This document shows, one piece after another, positions 11,515 to 21,962 of a DNA stretch of 64,000 nucleotides (position 1 is its first letter; the number at the start of each line of letters is the position of its first letter). A model generated the notes under the pieces. It did no database searches. It worked only from the letters and a program-made list of their open reading frames with translations, and was not told where the DNA came from. The stretch is from Clitopilus passeckerianus. Its lineage: Eukaryota; Basidiomycota; Agaricomycetes; Agaricales; Entolomataceae. The DNA lies in assembly GCA_944990035.1 (NCBI GenBank), contig CALYLX010000096.1, positions 310,001 through 374,000 on the forward strand. The letters run 5' to 3'. The translations under genes and the position numbers were made by a program.

Positions 11515-11650
11515 ACCTGCCACCTTTGTAATAGCTAGTCTTCAAGCAGCTGCGCTTCGTTCCCAATGTACTGAACTTAGTCACATAGTCCTTCTCGCTG
11601 AACTGGTATCGGATCAAGGAACATTGTTGGTTTATCTCCATCTTGAGTGG
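11515..11650 (-). pseudogene. Decayed 3' fragment of the neighbouring 2OG oxygenase gene
   Basis: Read on the minus strand, this segment aligns by eye with the last ~45 codons of the oxygenase gene (9570..9720). RYQ.SEKDYV here matches RYQ..ISEKEYI there, and a shifted frame gives NEAQLLED then a stop, against NEAQFGEA. The intact gene ends in RYYGGGIF while this copy reads YYKGG in yet another frame. At least one frameshift and a premature stop mean it cannot encode that domain. No 5' part of the gene is recognisable nearby. Confidence 0.7.
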
Positions 11651-12033
11651 AAAGAACGAATAATTATCACAGAAATTTGCCCGGAATTCGGCCGGCCCGC
11701 TGCTAAGCTGACATAAGCGCTTGCAAATACACCACAACAAACCACACGCGAATAGTCACGTCTGAATGAAATCAGCCGACGCGAATAATATTCATGGTTC
11801 GGCCCATCTGGCCAGCCTGTATACAACAGTGCATTATAATGTATGCCTCGGCCGACACACAACCCCAAAACTTCACCTCGAAGAATATTACGGAAAGGGT
11901 GGTCGCTATTGTGAAGCTTTCCGGCCTCAAACTTCTGTTGTGTTGATCACATCCTGCACCTTTCTTCCCTCCCTCCCCCACCTGCCAACACAACTCAACA
12001 CAAGTATTCCATCCCCAGTTCTCAACCTAACAA
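11651..12033. other. Intergenic region upstream of family gene A
   Basis: No coding sequence is supported. A C/T-rich stretch at about 11961-11990 (CCTTTCTTCCCTCCCTCCCC) precedes the ATG at 12034 and looks like its core promoter or leader. Confidence 0.4.
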
Positions 12034-13758
12034 ATGCCATCTAAGAAAGTATGAAGCATGTCCTTAAGTCTTCACCCTCTGCCACTGTATTCTGAATTTC
12101 TGTCACAGTTGGGAACTACTAGGAAGCTCAAGAAAGCACCTGCGCTTGCCAGGGTCGCTGGGAAGAAGCGGGCAAGGAGCCTTGAACTTCTTGGACTTGT
12201 TAGCGGGCAACAAAGCACAAAGCGCGCCAAAAACGCGTCCGTCGCGTCTGAGTCCGGTAATATGACCGCGGTCCCTGCAGAAACCAGTCGCCAAGTGAGT
12301 CTTGACGTGACCAATCTTTGTCCTCGACTTTGAAGTTGAACATTGCCAACAAGACAAACTTGGACGGCCCGCCGCCACCGAACTTCACTGGTAACTTTGA
12401 CTTGTACAGTCACAGGTCGCCATCACTCTCTGCGGTCTATCTTCCCAATGGCAACTCCACCCCTCAACACGAGGCTCTGTACAAGAAGATTCTTTCGTTG
12501 CAGGAGGAATCCGATAGGACCGTTCAAATCTATTTAGGAAACGACGATTCCGTTACCTCCAAGTTCTATGGAGAGCCATGCGAGCCTCTCGGAGACGAAC
12601 CACTTGATAATGCCATCCTCAAATCCATACGGTATCACAACAACCTTCCCCTCCCGAGGGCTCAAGGCTCGTTGACCAGCTCCGATGCTCGGTCGAGCAT
12701 CTCCTCATCAATTTCCCTTGACAAGGGCGGTTCCGATATAGGTTCTCTCACTGGAACCCTCAAGATGAACCGCCTCTGGACGAAGCCCGTTGGTGCTGGC
12801 AACTATGTGGAGCTCTATGAAGGACACATAACCTACAAGCTCTCCTACAGCCGGTTGTACCGGGGAGAAGGAAACGGTTCCAGCAACAGCGACAGTTGGT
12901 CATTTTGGGCTGTACGAGCTAAAGCTGGACCGGATGAGCTTGAGGTTGGAGTTCAAGATGGTATTGTACCCGTTGTTGTCAACTCGAGGCACCCTGCTGT
13001 TGCACATTACTCCACCCACGGGAATGCGACAGCCAATAATGTTAGTATCTCTGTTTCTTGTGCAAAAACCCCGCTCATCGCTTAGTTGTTAGGCCTCCTC
13101 AGCCATAAAATCTATTAAAGCAACTAAAGCTCCGAACTTCTCTGGCAAATTCAAGCTTTATTCCATGTCGGATGTTGAACACGGCATGGAAACCAACCCA
13201 TTCCCCTCATACAAAAAGATCTACAAGTACATTGTCGAGAACGACCTTGAAGTCAGCCTCGAATGCAACTTCACTTCGAAACAATCCAAATATGTCGGTC
13301 ATATTCGTGGACCAGATGTAAAAGACCCATTCTATGAAAAGCCATTCAAGTTCGGGATGACCTCCGTCAAACGCAAGTCCTCCCTTTCTTTCACTGGCGA
13401 CGAAACCTGAACCTTCGTCGAGCGAGATGACTCCTTAGAACCTGTTGGTCCAGGGGCCGTCATCCGCCTGGAGCTCGCCAGCAATCATGTTTGTCCCAGT
13501 GTTCATGGAGCCACTGGCACGATCAAATTTGTTCGTGTCTGGACTGGACTCAAAGCGGACGGCGGCCTGGTGGAGTTCTATGAAGCTTGTATCAATTACG
13601 ACGTTCAAGTCGACCCCAAGGAATACCGTAAGCTAGGGAACGACTACCGATCCACCTATAATGATAAGGCTGGTTATTGGGCACTTCGGGCTGGGGATGA
13701 TGAAGACGACGAGCCTGAGAGTGGAACCTCGGACGAAGAAAGTTGCTACGGCTATTAA
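12034..13758 (+). CDS. Family gene A: two-core protein of an unnamed family, second core interrupted by an in-frame stop
   Basis: Exons 12034..12048, 12109..12294, 12336..13040 and 13093 onward are in frame. Exon 1 encodes only MPSKK. Exon 2 is basic (GKKRAR, TKRAKN), probably a nuclear localisation region. Exon 3 carries core 1, from NFTGNFDLYSHRSPSLSAVY to LYEGHITYKLSYSRLYRGEG and SWSFWAVRAKAG. Exon 4 opens a second, diverged core (APNFSGKFKLYS, YKKIYKYI), but a TGA at 13408-13410 stops it; the same frame then continues with TGTIKFVRVWTGLK, YWALRAGD and an acidic tail to TAA at 13758. The product is 407 aa if the TGA is obeyed and about 522 aa if it is not. The function is unknown; I recognise the fold only through paralogues B, C and D. 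The 41-bp intron 2 is unusually short. Confidence 0.65.
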
Positions 13759-14382
13759 ATAATTTCTCAGAAACAACACAAATGCCTATTGCTTTTTCTT
13801 TCCAATGTACGCATATATGTTGATTTCTTCGCCCTTACCGCGCTGTAGCCACTTGTACCACTAATAATCTAAGAATACGTCCAGCTAATCTTGTCTCTGG
13901 CTTAATCGATCATCTATCGTTCTGTAAGAAAGTCACTAAAAGAGGACCGAACTTGTCCCTCGTATGTGCGTTCTGTCTCTGAACATCCACATGGCGTTAG
14001 CAGGCAATCAAAGAGAGACCCTCATAACATCCGTAGAGATGTATGGCGTAGACGTTTCATCAGCATCTGCCTCTGCATATCAATGCTGGTGTGTAGAAAA
14101 CGCGTTCACACCGATTGGACATGTGCTTTAGGTTGTAAATAGCTTGCACATCGTAGTTTTGCTTTTGGTTGACCCCACAGGTGACTCAGAGGCGCCGATG
14201 CCGTCACCGTAGCCACTCAATCTTGATCGACCCAAGATGAGCCTTCAAATTCAATGTGATTGTACGGCCGGCTCATAGGCACATGCATTCGAGAGAGGAC
14301 ACTACAATGTGGAGGTAGCAAAAATTGGATTCATACTAGTAATCAGGTACCTGTTATATATGAGTAGGAAACCACCGAACTA
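13759..14382. other. Gene-free region between convergent family genes A and B
   Basis: About 620 bp of AT-leaning sequence hold the 3' UTRs of A (plus) and B (minus). No frame, repeat or domain is seen. Confidence 0.5.
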
Positions 14383-15587
14383 CTAACTATCTTTGACCTC
14401 GTCCTGGTCATCAGAGAAATCTTCGTCCTCTGACTCCTCGGAATCGTGGCCAAAGTCCTCATCCTCCTCTGGGTCGTAATAAGCACGTCCAAGACGGGAC
14501 CGCAAGAAGTGCTCTAAATCATCCTCGTCAGCTTGCATGCTGGCGGGAGGTCCATGATTACAGCAACGGCCACAATCGGAACAAGCTCCCGTTGAGGCTC
14601 CGTTATCTTCTTCGTCATCTTCATCCTTTGAGAAGTTTAGCACCCGGCCAGGTCACGAAGAATAAGAAGGGCTCACATCTAATAAAGCCAAAGCTGGAAT
14701 TTCCAGATCGTAAGCCGCCGCTGGATGTTTGGCGGGCCCGCCGTTGCTCATGTTAGTGTCAACCGGCACTACACCCTTCTGAAGGCCGACCTCATGCCCT
14801 TCGCTGTCAACCGAAGCTCTAATAGCCCAGAATGAGAAGTGATGATCCTGCCCGGTACGATGGCACATCCTGTGATAGAGGTCAGAGAAAGACGTATTGA
14901 GAGTTGTGTGGCCCTCAAAGAGTTCGATTATCTGGCCGCCAACAACTCGTTTGGTCCAGATCCTTCGCAGATGAAAGGTGCCAGAGGAAGCGGTCAAACC
15001 TAGGCTATGCCCCTTGACGGAGAGCAAGGCAGTGATTCCGCAAGCATCATCCGACAGTCCAGATGGGAATTTGAGGGCAGGCATTTTCAGGTGTTTGTGG
15101 TGGCGGATAGAGCCAAGAACGATGTCGTATGGTGCTTTATCCAGGGGATCCCCCAAAACAGGACATTTGAATCTTGAGGTGTCGAGGGGTTGGCCTGGAG
15201 GAGCAAGATGGGCCTGGCCGGTAGCGGCACCCTCCCCCTGCCACTGGCGTAACACTTTATGAAGGTCGTCGAACTTGGGAGGACCAGTGTTATTGACGTA
15301 AACGTCGGATAGGTGGGGAATCTTCATGTGGTAGATATAGAAGTTCCCAGCAAAGTATGGAGGCGAGAGATGCGTTGAAGCGCTCTACAGGGACGAATAA
15401 GTTCTGGCTTTGAAGTGAAAGGCGACAAAACTGTGTACCTTGGGTTTGGTAACAGCCACCTCAATGGGACTAGTCACACCGACTGCTCTGCCGTCCGATA
15501 ATTTGGTTTTCTGAGAGCAACGCAAGTCATTAGAATTGCATATCTCGGAGCTAATGACAATAGTTTTCTGACCTTTTGGGGAGGCAT
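14383..15587 (-). CDS. Family gene B: unnamed nuclear-type family, acidic tail with Cys cluster
   Basis: Exons 15587..15573, 15510..15439, 15384..14677 and 14625..14383 give 345 aa. Exon 1 encodes MPPQK, exon 2 a short Lys/Pro-rich linker, and exon 3 (236 codons) the core: PPYFAGNFYIYH, then LSDVYVNNTGPPKFDDLHKV, TASSGTFHLRRIWTKRVV, ELFEGHTTLNTSFSDLYHR and HFSFWAIRASVDSEGHEVGL. Exon 4 starts DEDDEEDNGAS, has a cysteine cluster (CSDCGRCC) and ends in long Asp/Glu runs. The layout basic tip, core, acidic tail is shared with C. No known domain was recognised. A chromatin, histone-chaperone-like or DNA-mimic role is conceivable from charge alone, but that is speculation. Confidence 0.8.
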
Positions 15588-16311
15588 GCAAGTCGAAGGA
15601 GATTTGAGGACGAAGCTTCAGCTTTAAGGGTTGTCGGCGCCTTTTAGAGGGTAGCTGGACGTAGCTCGAGTTGAGGTTGAATGGAAAGGTGGGGTCGCAA
15701 TTACCAGTTCAGAGCCTTTATAACGACCATCTGCTGGCTTCTGTTTGGGACGCGTAAGCTGTCGATCAACAGGTTCATCGCTTATTACCACAGAAGATGC
15801 ACCCTTGGCGTATTAGGCTTTCAAAGCACCCTCAGGCTAGCCTTACATGGATTGTCCGTGTTCAGCACCTGCCCGGATGTTTCTATCCGATACGTCCATA
15901 GAACCCAGAAGCCTGGATCCTGTCGACCTAGAAGCAGAAATACGGCGAGTTCTTGCGACCTTGTTCCTCCTCTGGACATGGTGAGTCAAAAAGTGGAGAT
16001 AAGTTGTTGTGGCGTATTGGTCCCGCCGCATTGCGTAGGTCCGAAAGTCATGAGTCGGACAAAGATTTCATGTACATGAGCCGGCCGATGTGAGCAATTA
16101 TGGCCCAACTCGCTGGAGCGGCTTCGTCGGGGACATATTACAAGTGGAATGCCGAAACGACATTGAGGCATGGTCTACTTGCAAATCCTTCAGAAACTTA
16201 GTCATAATCAAATTTTATTCGAGGACAAAGGAAGTAAAGTAGATGAGATCACTGAAACCATGCTTGATGCGTTGATCCAGGCGTACTAGATTAGGTGCAG
16301 CATCCGCCCCA
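15588..16311. other. Intergenic region between family genes B and C
   Basis: About 720 bp upstream of B and downstream of C (both minus strand). A 132-codon plus-strand frame (15681..16079) overlaps it but has no codon bias, splice structure or domain, so no gene is called. Confidence 0.5.
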
Positions 16312-17526
16312 CTAGTAGTCGCTATCCGAGTCATAGGCATCGTAATGTCCATAGCCATGACCGTAGCGAGATCCCATCCAATCCTCTTCATCGTCGTCAT
16401 CATCGTCGTCCCAGAAGATCATGGTTCGAGGTCAATATCGGAAAGAATGGAGTAACAAGTTGGAGGCTCACCTCGTCTTCGTCTTCGTCGTCTGGTGGAG
16501 GAGGGACAGCATTTCTCTTTGCGGTAGGATGCTTCGCCGGCTCCCCACCATCGGCACGTACGGCGGCCGGAAGGACATCTTTCACGAGGCCAACCTCATA
16601 TCCCTTCTCGTCAACACGAGCCCTGACAGCCCAGAACGAGTATTGGTAGTTCTGTCCGGATCCGTGACCCTTTCGGCGATAAAGGCCACTGAAAGACGTT
16701 TTGAATGAGAGGTAACCCTCGAACAATTCGATCAGTTTACCAGCGTCGCCGGTCTTGGTCCAGATTCGTCGGAGGTGGAACGTGCCGGAGGAGCTAGCTA
16801 TGCCACACCCTTCGTTGGCAATAGACATGAGAGCACTAATGCCACAGGTAGTGTCCGGCACTCCGGAAGGGAGCTTAAGACCCGGCATGCTGAGTTGCTC
16901 GTGGTGGCCGATAGAGTCAACGACAATGCTGTAGGGTAAATCTTCCATGGGGTCCTGGAAGATAACACATCTGAACTTCGAGGTCTCGAGTGGCTTGGTT
17001 GGAGGCGCCAGATAGACCTGTGCGGTGCGGTCGTTCTTCGCTTGGTATGTGAGGATCTTTTTGTAAAGCTCCTCGAACTTGGGAAGACCGGCTTTGTTGA
17101 CGTAAACTTCGGATAGGAAAGAGAGCTCAATGGCGTAGATGTCGAAGTTACCAGCGAAGTATGGAATAGGGTTGGGAGATGTCTACATGTAAAGGATTAG
17201 GCTCTTAGTCAAGAATAAATAGAGCTTCCGGAACTTACGGGCGATCCTGCAGCAACAGTCTCGGTAGGAGCAGGCCTAGGCGTCGTTGTAGAGGGCGTGT
17301 CTTTGACGTTCTGTGACGCGACCTGGGATGTTTTGACGCGCTTTGCTGGGGGCTCATCGACCTCCTCCTGCGAGGCAGATGCTCTCTTAGTAGTTCCTTT
17401 AGTAGCAGGCGCTTTTGTAGGCTGCGACTTGGTCTTAGAGGACGCTGTCTTCTGAAACAGGGGATAATAACGTAAATTCGCATGATATAAGATGGGGTCA
17501 GATGTTCTCACTTTTCGAGGAGGCAT
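16312..17526 (-). CDS. Family gene C: unnamed nuclear-type family, basic N-terminus and acidic/Tyr tail
   Basis: Exons 17526..17512, 17451..17239, 17182..16472 and 16383..16312 give 336 aa. Exon 1 encodes MPPRK. Exon 2 is Lys/Thr/Pro-rich with a likely NLS (PAKRVKTS). Exon 3 (237 codons) is the core: IPYFAGNFDIYAIELSFLSE, KFEELYKKILTYQ, SSSGTFHLRRIWTKTGDAG, ELFEGYLSFKTSFSGLYRRK, YQYSFWAVRARVDEKGYEVG, then PPPPDDEDEDE. The last intron's acceptor is uncertain because its end is a GAC/GAT-rich run that would itself code acidic residues; I used GAAGAG at 16384-16389, giving a tail ending YDSDSDY. It is the clearest family member and the best reference for A, B and D. Function unknown. Confidence 0.8.
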
Positions 17527-18389
17527 TTGAATCCGAAGTATCAAGCTTGAAACGAAGGTTGCAAGTCTTTCACGAGATGGGCGTATGGGAGGTGGGGGAT
17601 TCTTTGCCAGGTCAGAGCTTTATACCGCCGCGTTGTTGGGTACTGTTTGAGGCCAAAGCGAGGCAGCATTATAATGGGAGTCGGCCCATTATAACATGAG
17701 CGACCAAATTCATGCATCAATCATGCATGCCAGTGGACCCTTGCATGGACCATAGGCTTGTTGTTCCTGAGTGCGCTTTGACCATGCGGAGCCATATCAG
17801 ACTTTAGCATAGAACATCGTTTGCGAGATATATGTAAAGGCGCGAGAGGCCTCTTGTTCCGGTACGGATTGGTTGAAGCCTCAAGCTGAGCGCTGAGCGC
17901 TGAACATGCCAGTGGAAGGGTTGAAAGGCTGAATGCAAATCCGAGCGGTTGTTGTGTTGTGTTTACGCGCCTATAATCCCATCCAAATTCATCCTGGTGT
18001 TAATCAAAGCACCGGTTATCCCGCTGGCAGTCGACAATGCTAGAATTCTAAGCTATCTACACTGTGGTTCCTTGAGTTTCGGCGAACCAGGTTGGCCGGT
18101 TTTTCGGTGACACGCAGGAAAACTTTAGCCTATTACAAGCCATACATAACCGAACATGCCGCAACTGGCAACAGGGTTGTGAGCTTTACTTGGTTTACTA
18201 AGGCCGACCTCTGCATCTACTGGTCGGGGACGCTGGTCTCAGCAGAGAAGTAGCATAGTGGTAAAGAACATACCCGTATTTTCTCCATTAGTGGTTCTTT
18301 GATCTCAGACGTAGCCCCCCAGCTAGTACGCTTCAATGTTCATCGCCTTCATCCGAGTCCTCGCTGTCCTCTGAAGACTCATTCTCGTC
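17527..18389. other. Gene-free region upstream of family gene C
   Basis: About 860 bp between C and D (both minus strand). It should hold the C promoter and the D 3' UTR. I see no coding frame, clear TATA box or repeat. Confidence 0.5.
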
Positions 18390-19311
18390 TTAGTCTTCTT
18401 CTCCATTCTCCGTGCGATCCTCCTCCTCGTCTTCACTTCTCTTTTCTTCCTCTGTCGACGTAAAATCTTCCTCGTTCTGACCGTCTCGTCTGACTGCCCA
18501 GAACGCAACCTTGTGTGTATCCTCCACCCGACCTGGCTCAGAGCTGAGCAGAACCTGGAATTCAATAGCACAAGAGAACAGCTCTGTGACCCGACCGTTG
18601 GCGTTGGTCCTAACCCACTCCCGTTCGATGTCAAAACTTCCCTCAGCTGACCACGTATCAACTGCAGGATGTTCGTAGTTCCTTGCCAATTGGAGGTGGT
18701 AGCTTGGCATTAGCCTTGGCGCAGTGAGGCCCAATTCTTTCGTCATCCACAGAATCAGGATATGATACTCCTTCTTGTCTTTAGGATCGGATAATATACG
18801 GGACCGAATGTAGCCATCACAGTCTGCCTCGTCTTCGCCATGATACCCGTGCCGGATTTTCACAGCTTCGTCGTCTTGGTCGCTGGGCAAATGGAGTCTA
18901 TGGTTCAAGACTAGTTTTCCATCTTGACGGGGCGACATGGTTTTGATTTCGTCGTAAATATCTTCAAGTGAAGGTTCTTCCTGGTCGAGAAATCTGGCCT
19001 TCATTGAATCTTGCGCAAACAGATCGAACTCCCCTCTGTAGATTGGCCATCTAATCCGGGGGGAGTCGGAGTCCTGTAGCCGTTTGCACATCAATCATCA
19101 GTTGCACGGTTTTGTGTGGAAGTTGAATCGCTTTTACTTACGCTATCGACTGGCTGGGATATTCGACCGTTTGCTTGCCGGCTTGTTCTCGTCGGACTCG
19201 GAATCTGATGCATCCTTCCTCTTGGTATCCTTCTGTATTTTGCGTTCCCCAAGAGGTTTGAATATCAATAGATTCCTCGCAATTTGCCGGGCAACGTACG
19301 GATTGAGACAT
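18390..19311 (-). CDS. Family gene D: divergent member with unresolved reading frame at exon 2
   Basis: Exon 3 (19073..18390) clearly codes: IYRGEFDLFAQD, then ELGLTAPRLMPSYHLQLARN, GSFDIEREWVRTNANGRVTE, HKVAFWAVRRDGQ and an acidic end. These align in order with the family core (F.G.FD.Y, TFHLRRIWT, FWA(V/I)RA). Upstream, exon 1 19311..19300 (MSQS) and exon 2 19232..19142 have good splice sites. Exon 2 read from MSQS gives a basic, family-like stretch (KDTKRKDASDSESDENKPAS, then KRS) but meets TAG at 19145-19143, one base before the GTAAGT donor. The other open frame joins exon 3 in phase but has no ATG. The gene is therefore either mutated, or its 5' end differs from this model. It lacks the MPPxK tip. 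Confidence 0.55.
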
Positions 19312-19698
19312 GTGGCTTTCTTGAGGCCCACTCCTAGATGACTGTGGCGTAAAAGAATCAAAATATTTCTTCTATTGACGAATGTTTGCTCAGCTCGATC
19401 GAAATTGTGCGATCGGGCTACCTAGTTTAGCCGGCTTGCAGTTCAGCCACGAATTTAGCTTGGCTTCAGCATGTAAATGTTACAGGTTTTCTTGTCCCAG
19501 AAAAAGCGGTTATTTGTCCTATGATGCGTCCGTGCCACCAAGGAATTCCGCACAATCCTCATCGGCCCGGTAGCAATGGTGAGTGCTCAGAAGGTGCGCC
19601 ACACCTGAGTCTGCTGTGCCCCAGATCCACATATGACGCAACGAGATACCGCACGTTTTCCCAGATTCACGGGACAGACGGACATTCCTCTGCATTTG

Positions 19699-19992
19699 CT
19701 AAGACATTTTTGTCATAGCTTGACCAGTTTCCGAAGGATGGCCGTCGGCCGGGGCGATCAGCCTACGATGGCACATAGAGCAGCAAACCGCCTCGCACTG
19801 CCTCATTTCACGTTCTTTGCCAGCATCAGTCTCCACGTTGGTCTCAAACAGATGATAAGCTGATGTGCTTCGGGGGGCAGTCGTCAAGTACACATGGTCA
19901 TCAGCCCGTACTGGTTTCTCCGCCTTCTTCTTCCCAACTAGGGCTTTTGGACTGTGTTGTGTGACAGAAATTGTCAAATTGTTCACGTTCAC
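19699..19992 (-). CDS. Hypothetical exon or gene fragment (unrecognised)
   Basis: An open frame of about 85 codons begins after a plausible acceptor (TGTCACACAACACAG, around 19940) and ends at TAG 19699. It encodes a Lys-rich start (GKKKAEKPVRADDHVYL) and a Cys-containing end (CEAVCCSMCHRRL). It has no upstream exon or ATG I can defend and no known domain. The Lys-rich start recalls exon 2 of the nearby A-D family, which is only a visual impression. It may be non-coding. Confidence 0.2.
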   Translation of the reverse strand: MNVNNLTISVTQHSPKALVGKKKAEKPVRADDHVYLTTAPRSTSAYHLFETNVETDAGKEREMRQCEAVCCSMCHRRLIAPADGHPSETGQAMTKMS

Positions 19993-21238
19993 GTCAAGGT
20001 ACTATCGAGCCTAGATGAATTCATAAGACGGAAATGCGGAACGAGCACTGAGCACTAGGTTGAGCTTCCAAAAATTTCGACGCCTGGGAGTTCGAATCCT
20101 ATTCCGAATGTAGCGTAGAGAGATGGTAGTATGAACCATGGAAATTCAAACACAGGTGGGAATCCCATCTTCTGGGTGTAGTGGCAAGTTCTAACTTTTC
20201 TCTATGGTTTAATGACTCAATCGACAACCATGATGGCCTCTACGCAGGCAGTGAAGTGAGTGCCATTTGGGCAAGGATATGCGACCTGCCGCTCTCAGGT
20301 TTAATCCATGCCACTGGTGTCTCCGCTGCTGTGAATGCGTTGTCTAATTTACAAATACGGCGGCGACTATGATGTACATTACCGAGCTATGACAGATCTC
20401 CAAATGGAGGGGAATGGACCTACCTTGACGTCGGTCGAGAATATACCTTTGGCAGATCATGATCCAAGCGGATCGTGGTACCGTCTAAATGCTAGATATC
20501 CGCCTTGAGATAAAGACAATCATCGAAAGCATCTATCTTGGGATATGTACGTCGGTACGCTCGGAATTATATCCGCGCTGCATACGCAACACGGCCGAGT
20601 TGAAGTAATCGAGGGTTCTCTGGACGAGTGAGGGGTATTTGCTTCCGAAAATCCGAGATAGTCCGTCCGTTCCATGGATTCCGTCGACACTCAGGCACAT
20701 GCTGTATACGGTTCTGTGCTCTAACCTGGCGCAAAATGATCTAGAGAACCCTGTTCGTTTTGAGATCCCAACGTCCAAGTTACCGTACCCTTCCGAGGGT
20801 GTGAGGCATTTCGGCGACTTACATGTGATAGACCACTGCTTCTCCAGGCATTTTGGATACTCGAGAATTCCTCCCAGACCTCGATTTGCGAGAAGAACGA
20901 TCATTGTGCCATCCTCCGTGGTTGCAGGAGTTCTGCTCCCAGCCTGCAGGCTTCAATGTGCCTGTCGGCCCTGATGACACTATAAACGGATGGCAAAGTT
21001 TCGAGGGGAACTTTGGCTTTTAACGTTTCATTGGCAGCAAAATGGTATCGTTGGAACTGTTTTTAGACGGACGCAGCCGTGGAATACCGCCAATGCCAGG
21101 AAACAGAAGCGCAGCAGGCTCGAGTCAGTTTCTCTTGATTGGGTCATTGGAAGGAATTCAGACTCCGCTTTTGGGTAGGACCACGTTCCCGATCAAGCGA
21201 CCTAACCCTTCCAATCCAAAGGGAGCCAAGGGCCGACA

Positions 21239-21244
21239 TATATA
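21239..21244 (+). promoter_or_regulatory. TATA box of the 21305 gene
   Basis: A TATATA element lies 61 bp upstream of the ATG at 21305, followed by a C-rich leader. This is a typical fungal core promoter position. Confidence 0.5.
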
Positions 21245-21304
21245 GTCCGTCCCAAATGAAATCTCCCTCCCCACGACTTCGTCCTCACCCCCACATTCGA
21301 CGAG

Positions 21305-21962
21305 ATGACTTTCCGTGGTGGACGTTCGACAGCTTTGGCACCCCAGCCTTCGCCTGATTCACCTCCCAGAGAAGGCCCATTGCATATGAGCAGTATTGCC
21401 AACATCCTGCTCATGATTCGACGACACAACAAGGAATCAAAAGCACACCATACTGTTGTCGAATCAGGCCCAGTTCAGACCCATCCAAGCCTCGCAAGCA
21501 ACTCTTCAGGAAAAACGGGCCCTTTCAGACTGGCAGAGACATTCGTCTGCACTGATGCTGTCGACATGCTCAAGCTCCTGAGGGCGACAAGGCAAAGCCT
21601 ACTCAGCTACGCCCAATCTCTGGGCTCTAATGCTCTGGTCGACGAGAAGTAAGTCTATTTTGTATTACCTCGTTCTTATTGAAGAGGAGCTCATGTCTAT
21701 TCAAAGGTGGAGCTACGTAATTTGCGGACCGAAGCAGCAACGACATGACGGTAAACAGAGGACTACCTTCCGTGTTCATGTGAGTACCACATTTTCAGCG
21801 ACGATGGTGAAGTCGAAAGTGTCTGACATTGATTGCTAGATCTCTTACACTGCCTGCACGGTCCGCGCCACAACGACCGACACCAACCAGCCTGTCGCGC
21901 TCGAAAAGATTCAAGGCGTGCCAGGCTGCATGACTGTCCTCGACAGGAAACACGAGAGATGA
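21305..21962 (+). CDS. Uncharacterised small protein, 179 aa
   Basis: Exons 21305..21648, 21707..21779 and 21840..21962 join in frame through introns of 58 and 60 bp with good GTAAGT and GTGAGT donors. The N-terminal ~55 residues are Pro/Ser-rich and disordered. The rest looks folded: FRLAETFVCTDAVDMLKLLR, then WSYVICGPKQQRHDGKQRTT, VHISYTACTVRATTTDTNQP and VPGCMTVLDRKHER. There are four Cys in the C-terminal half, no signal peptide and no membrane segment. I do not recognise a family. The precise splicing and the TATA box make it a real gene rather than chance. Confidence 0.65.

Larger units (their letters stand above)
19312..21304. other. 2-kb region of weak or decayed coding character
   Basis: No confident gene is present. 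A minus-strand frame at 19992..19699 is listed separately. At 20900-21170 a plus-strand frame reads like protein (EFCSQPAGFNVPVGPDD, NGWQSFEGNFGF), then TAA, then more protein-like sequence (RFIGSKMVSLELFLDG), suggesting a broken unidentified gene. A GTTCGAATCC at about 20090 resembles a tRNA B box, but no cloverleaf fits. Confidence 0.35.

Noticed and set aside
15681..16079. 132-codon plus-strand frame between family genes B and C
   Set aside because: No homology impression and no introns or promoter; it lies in the B upstream region.
20085..20100. GTTCGAATCC resembling a tRNA B box
   Set aside because: No acceptor, D or anticodon stems can be paired at the correct distances.
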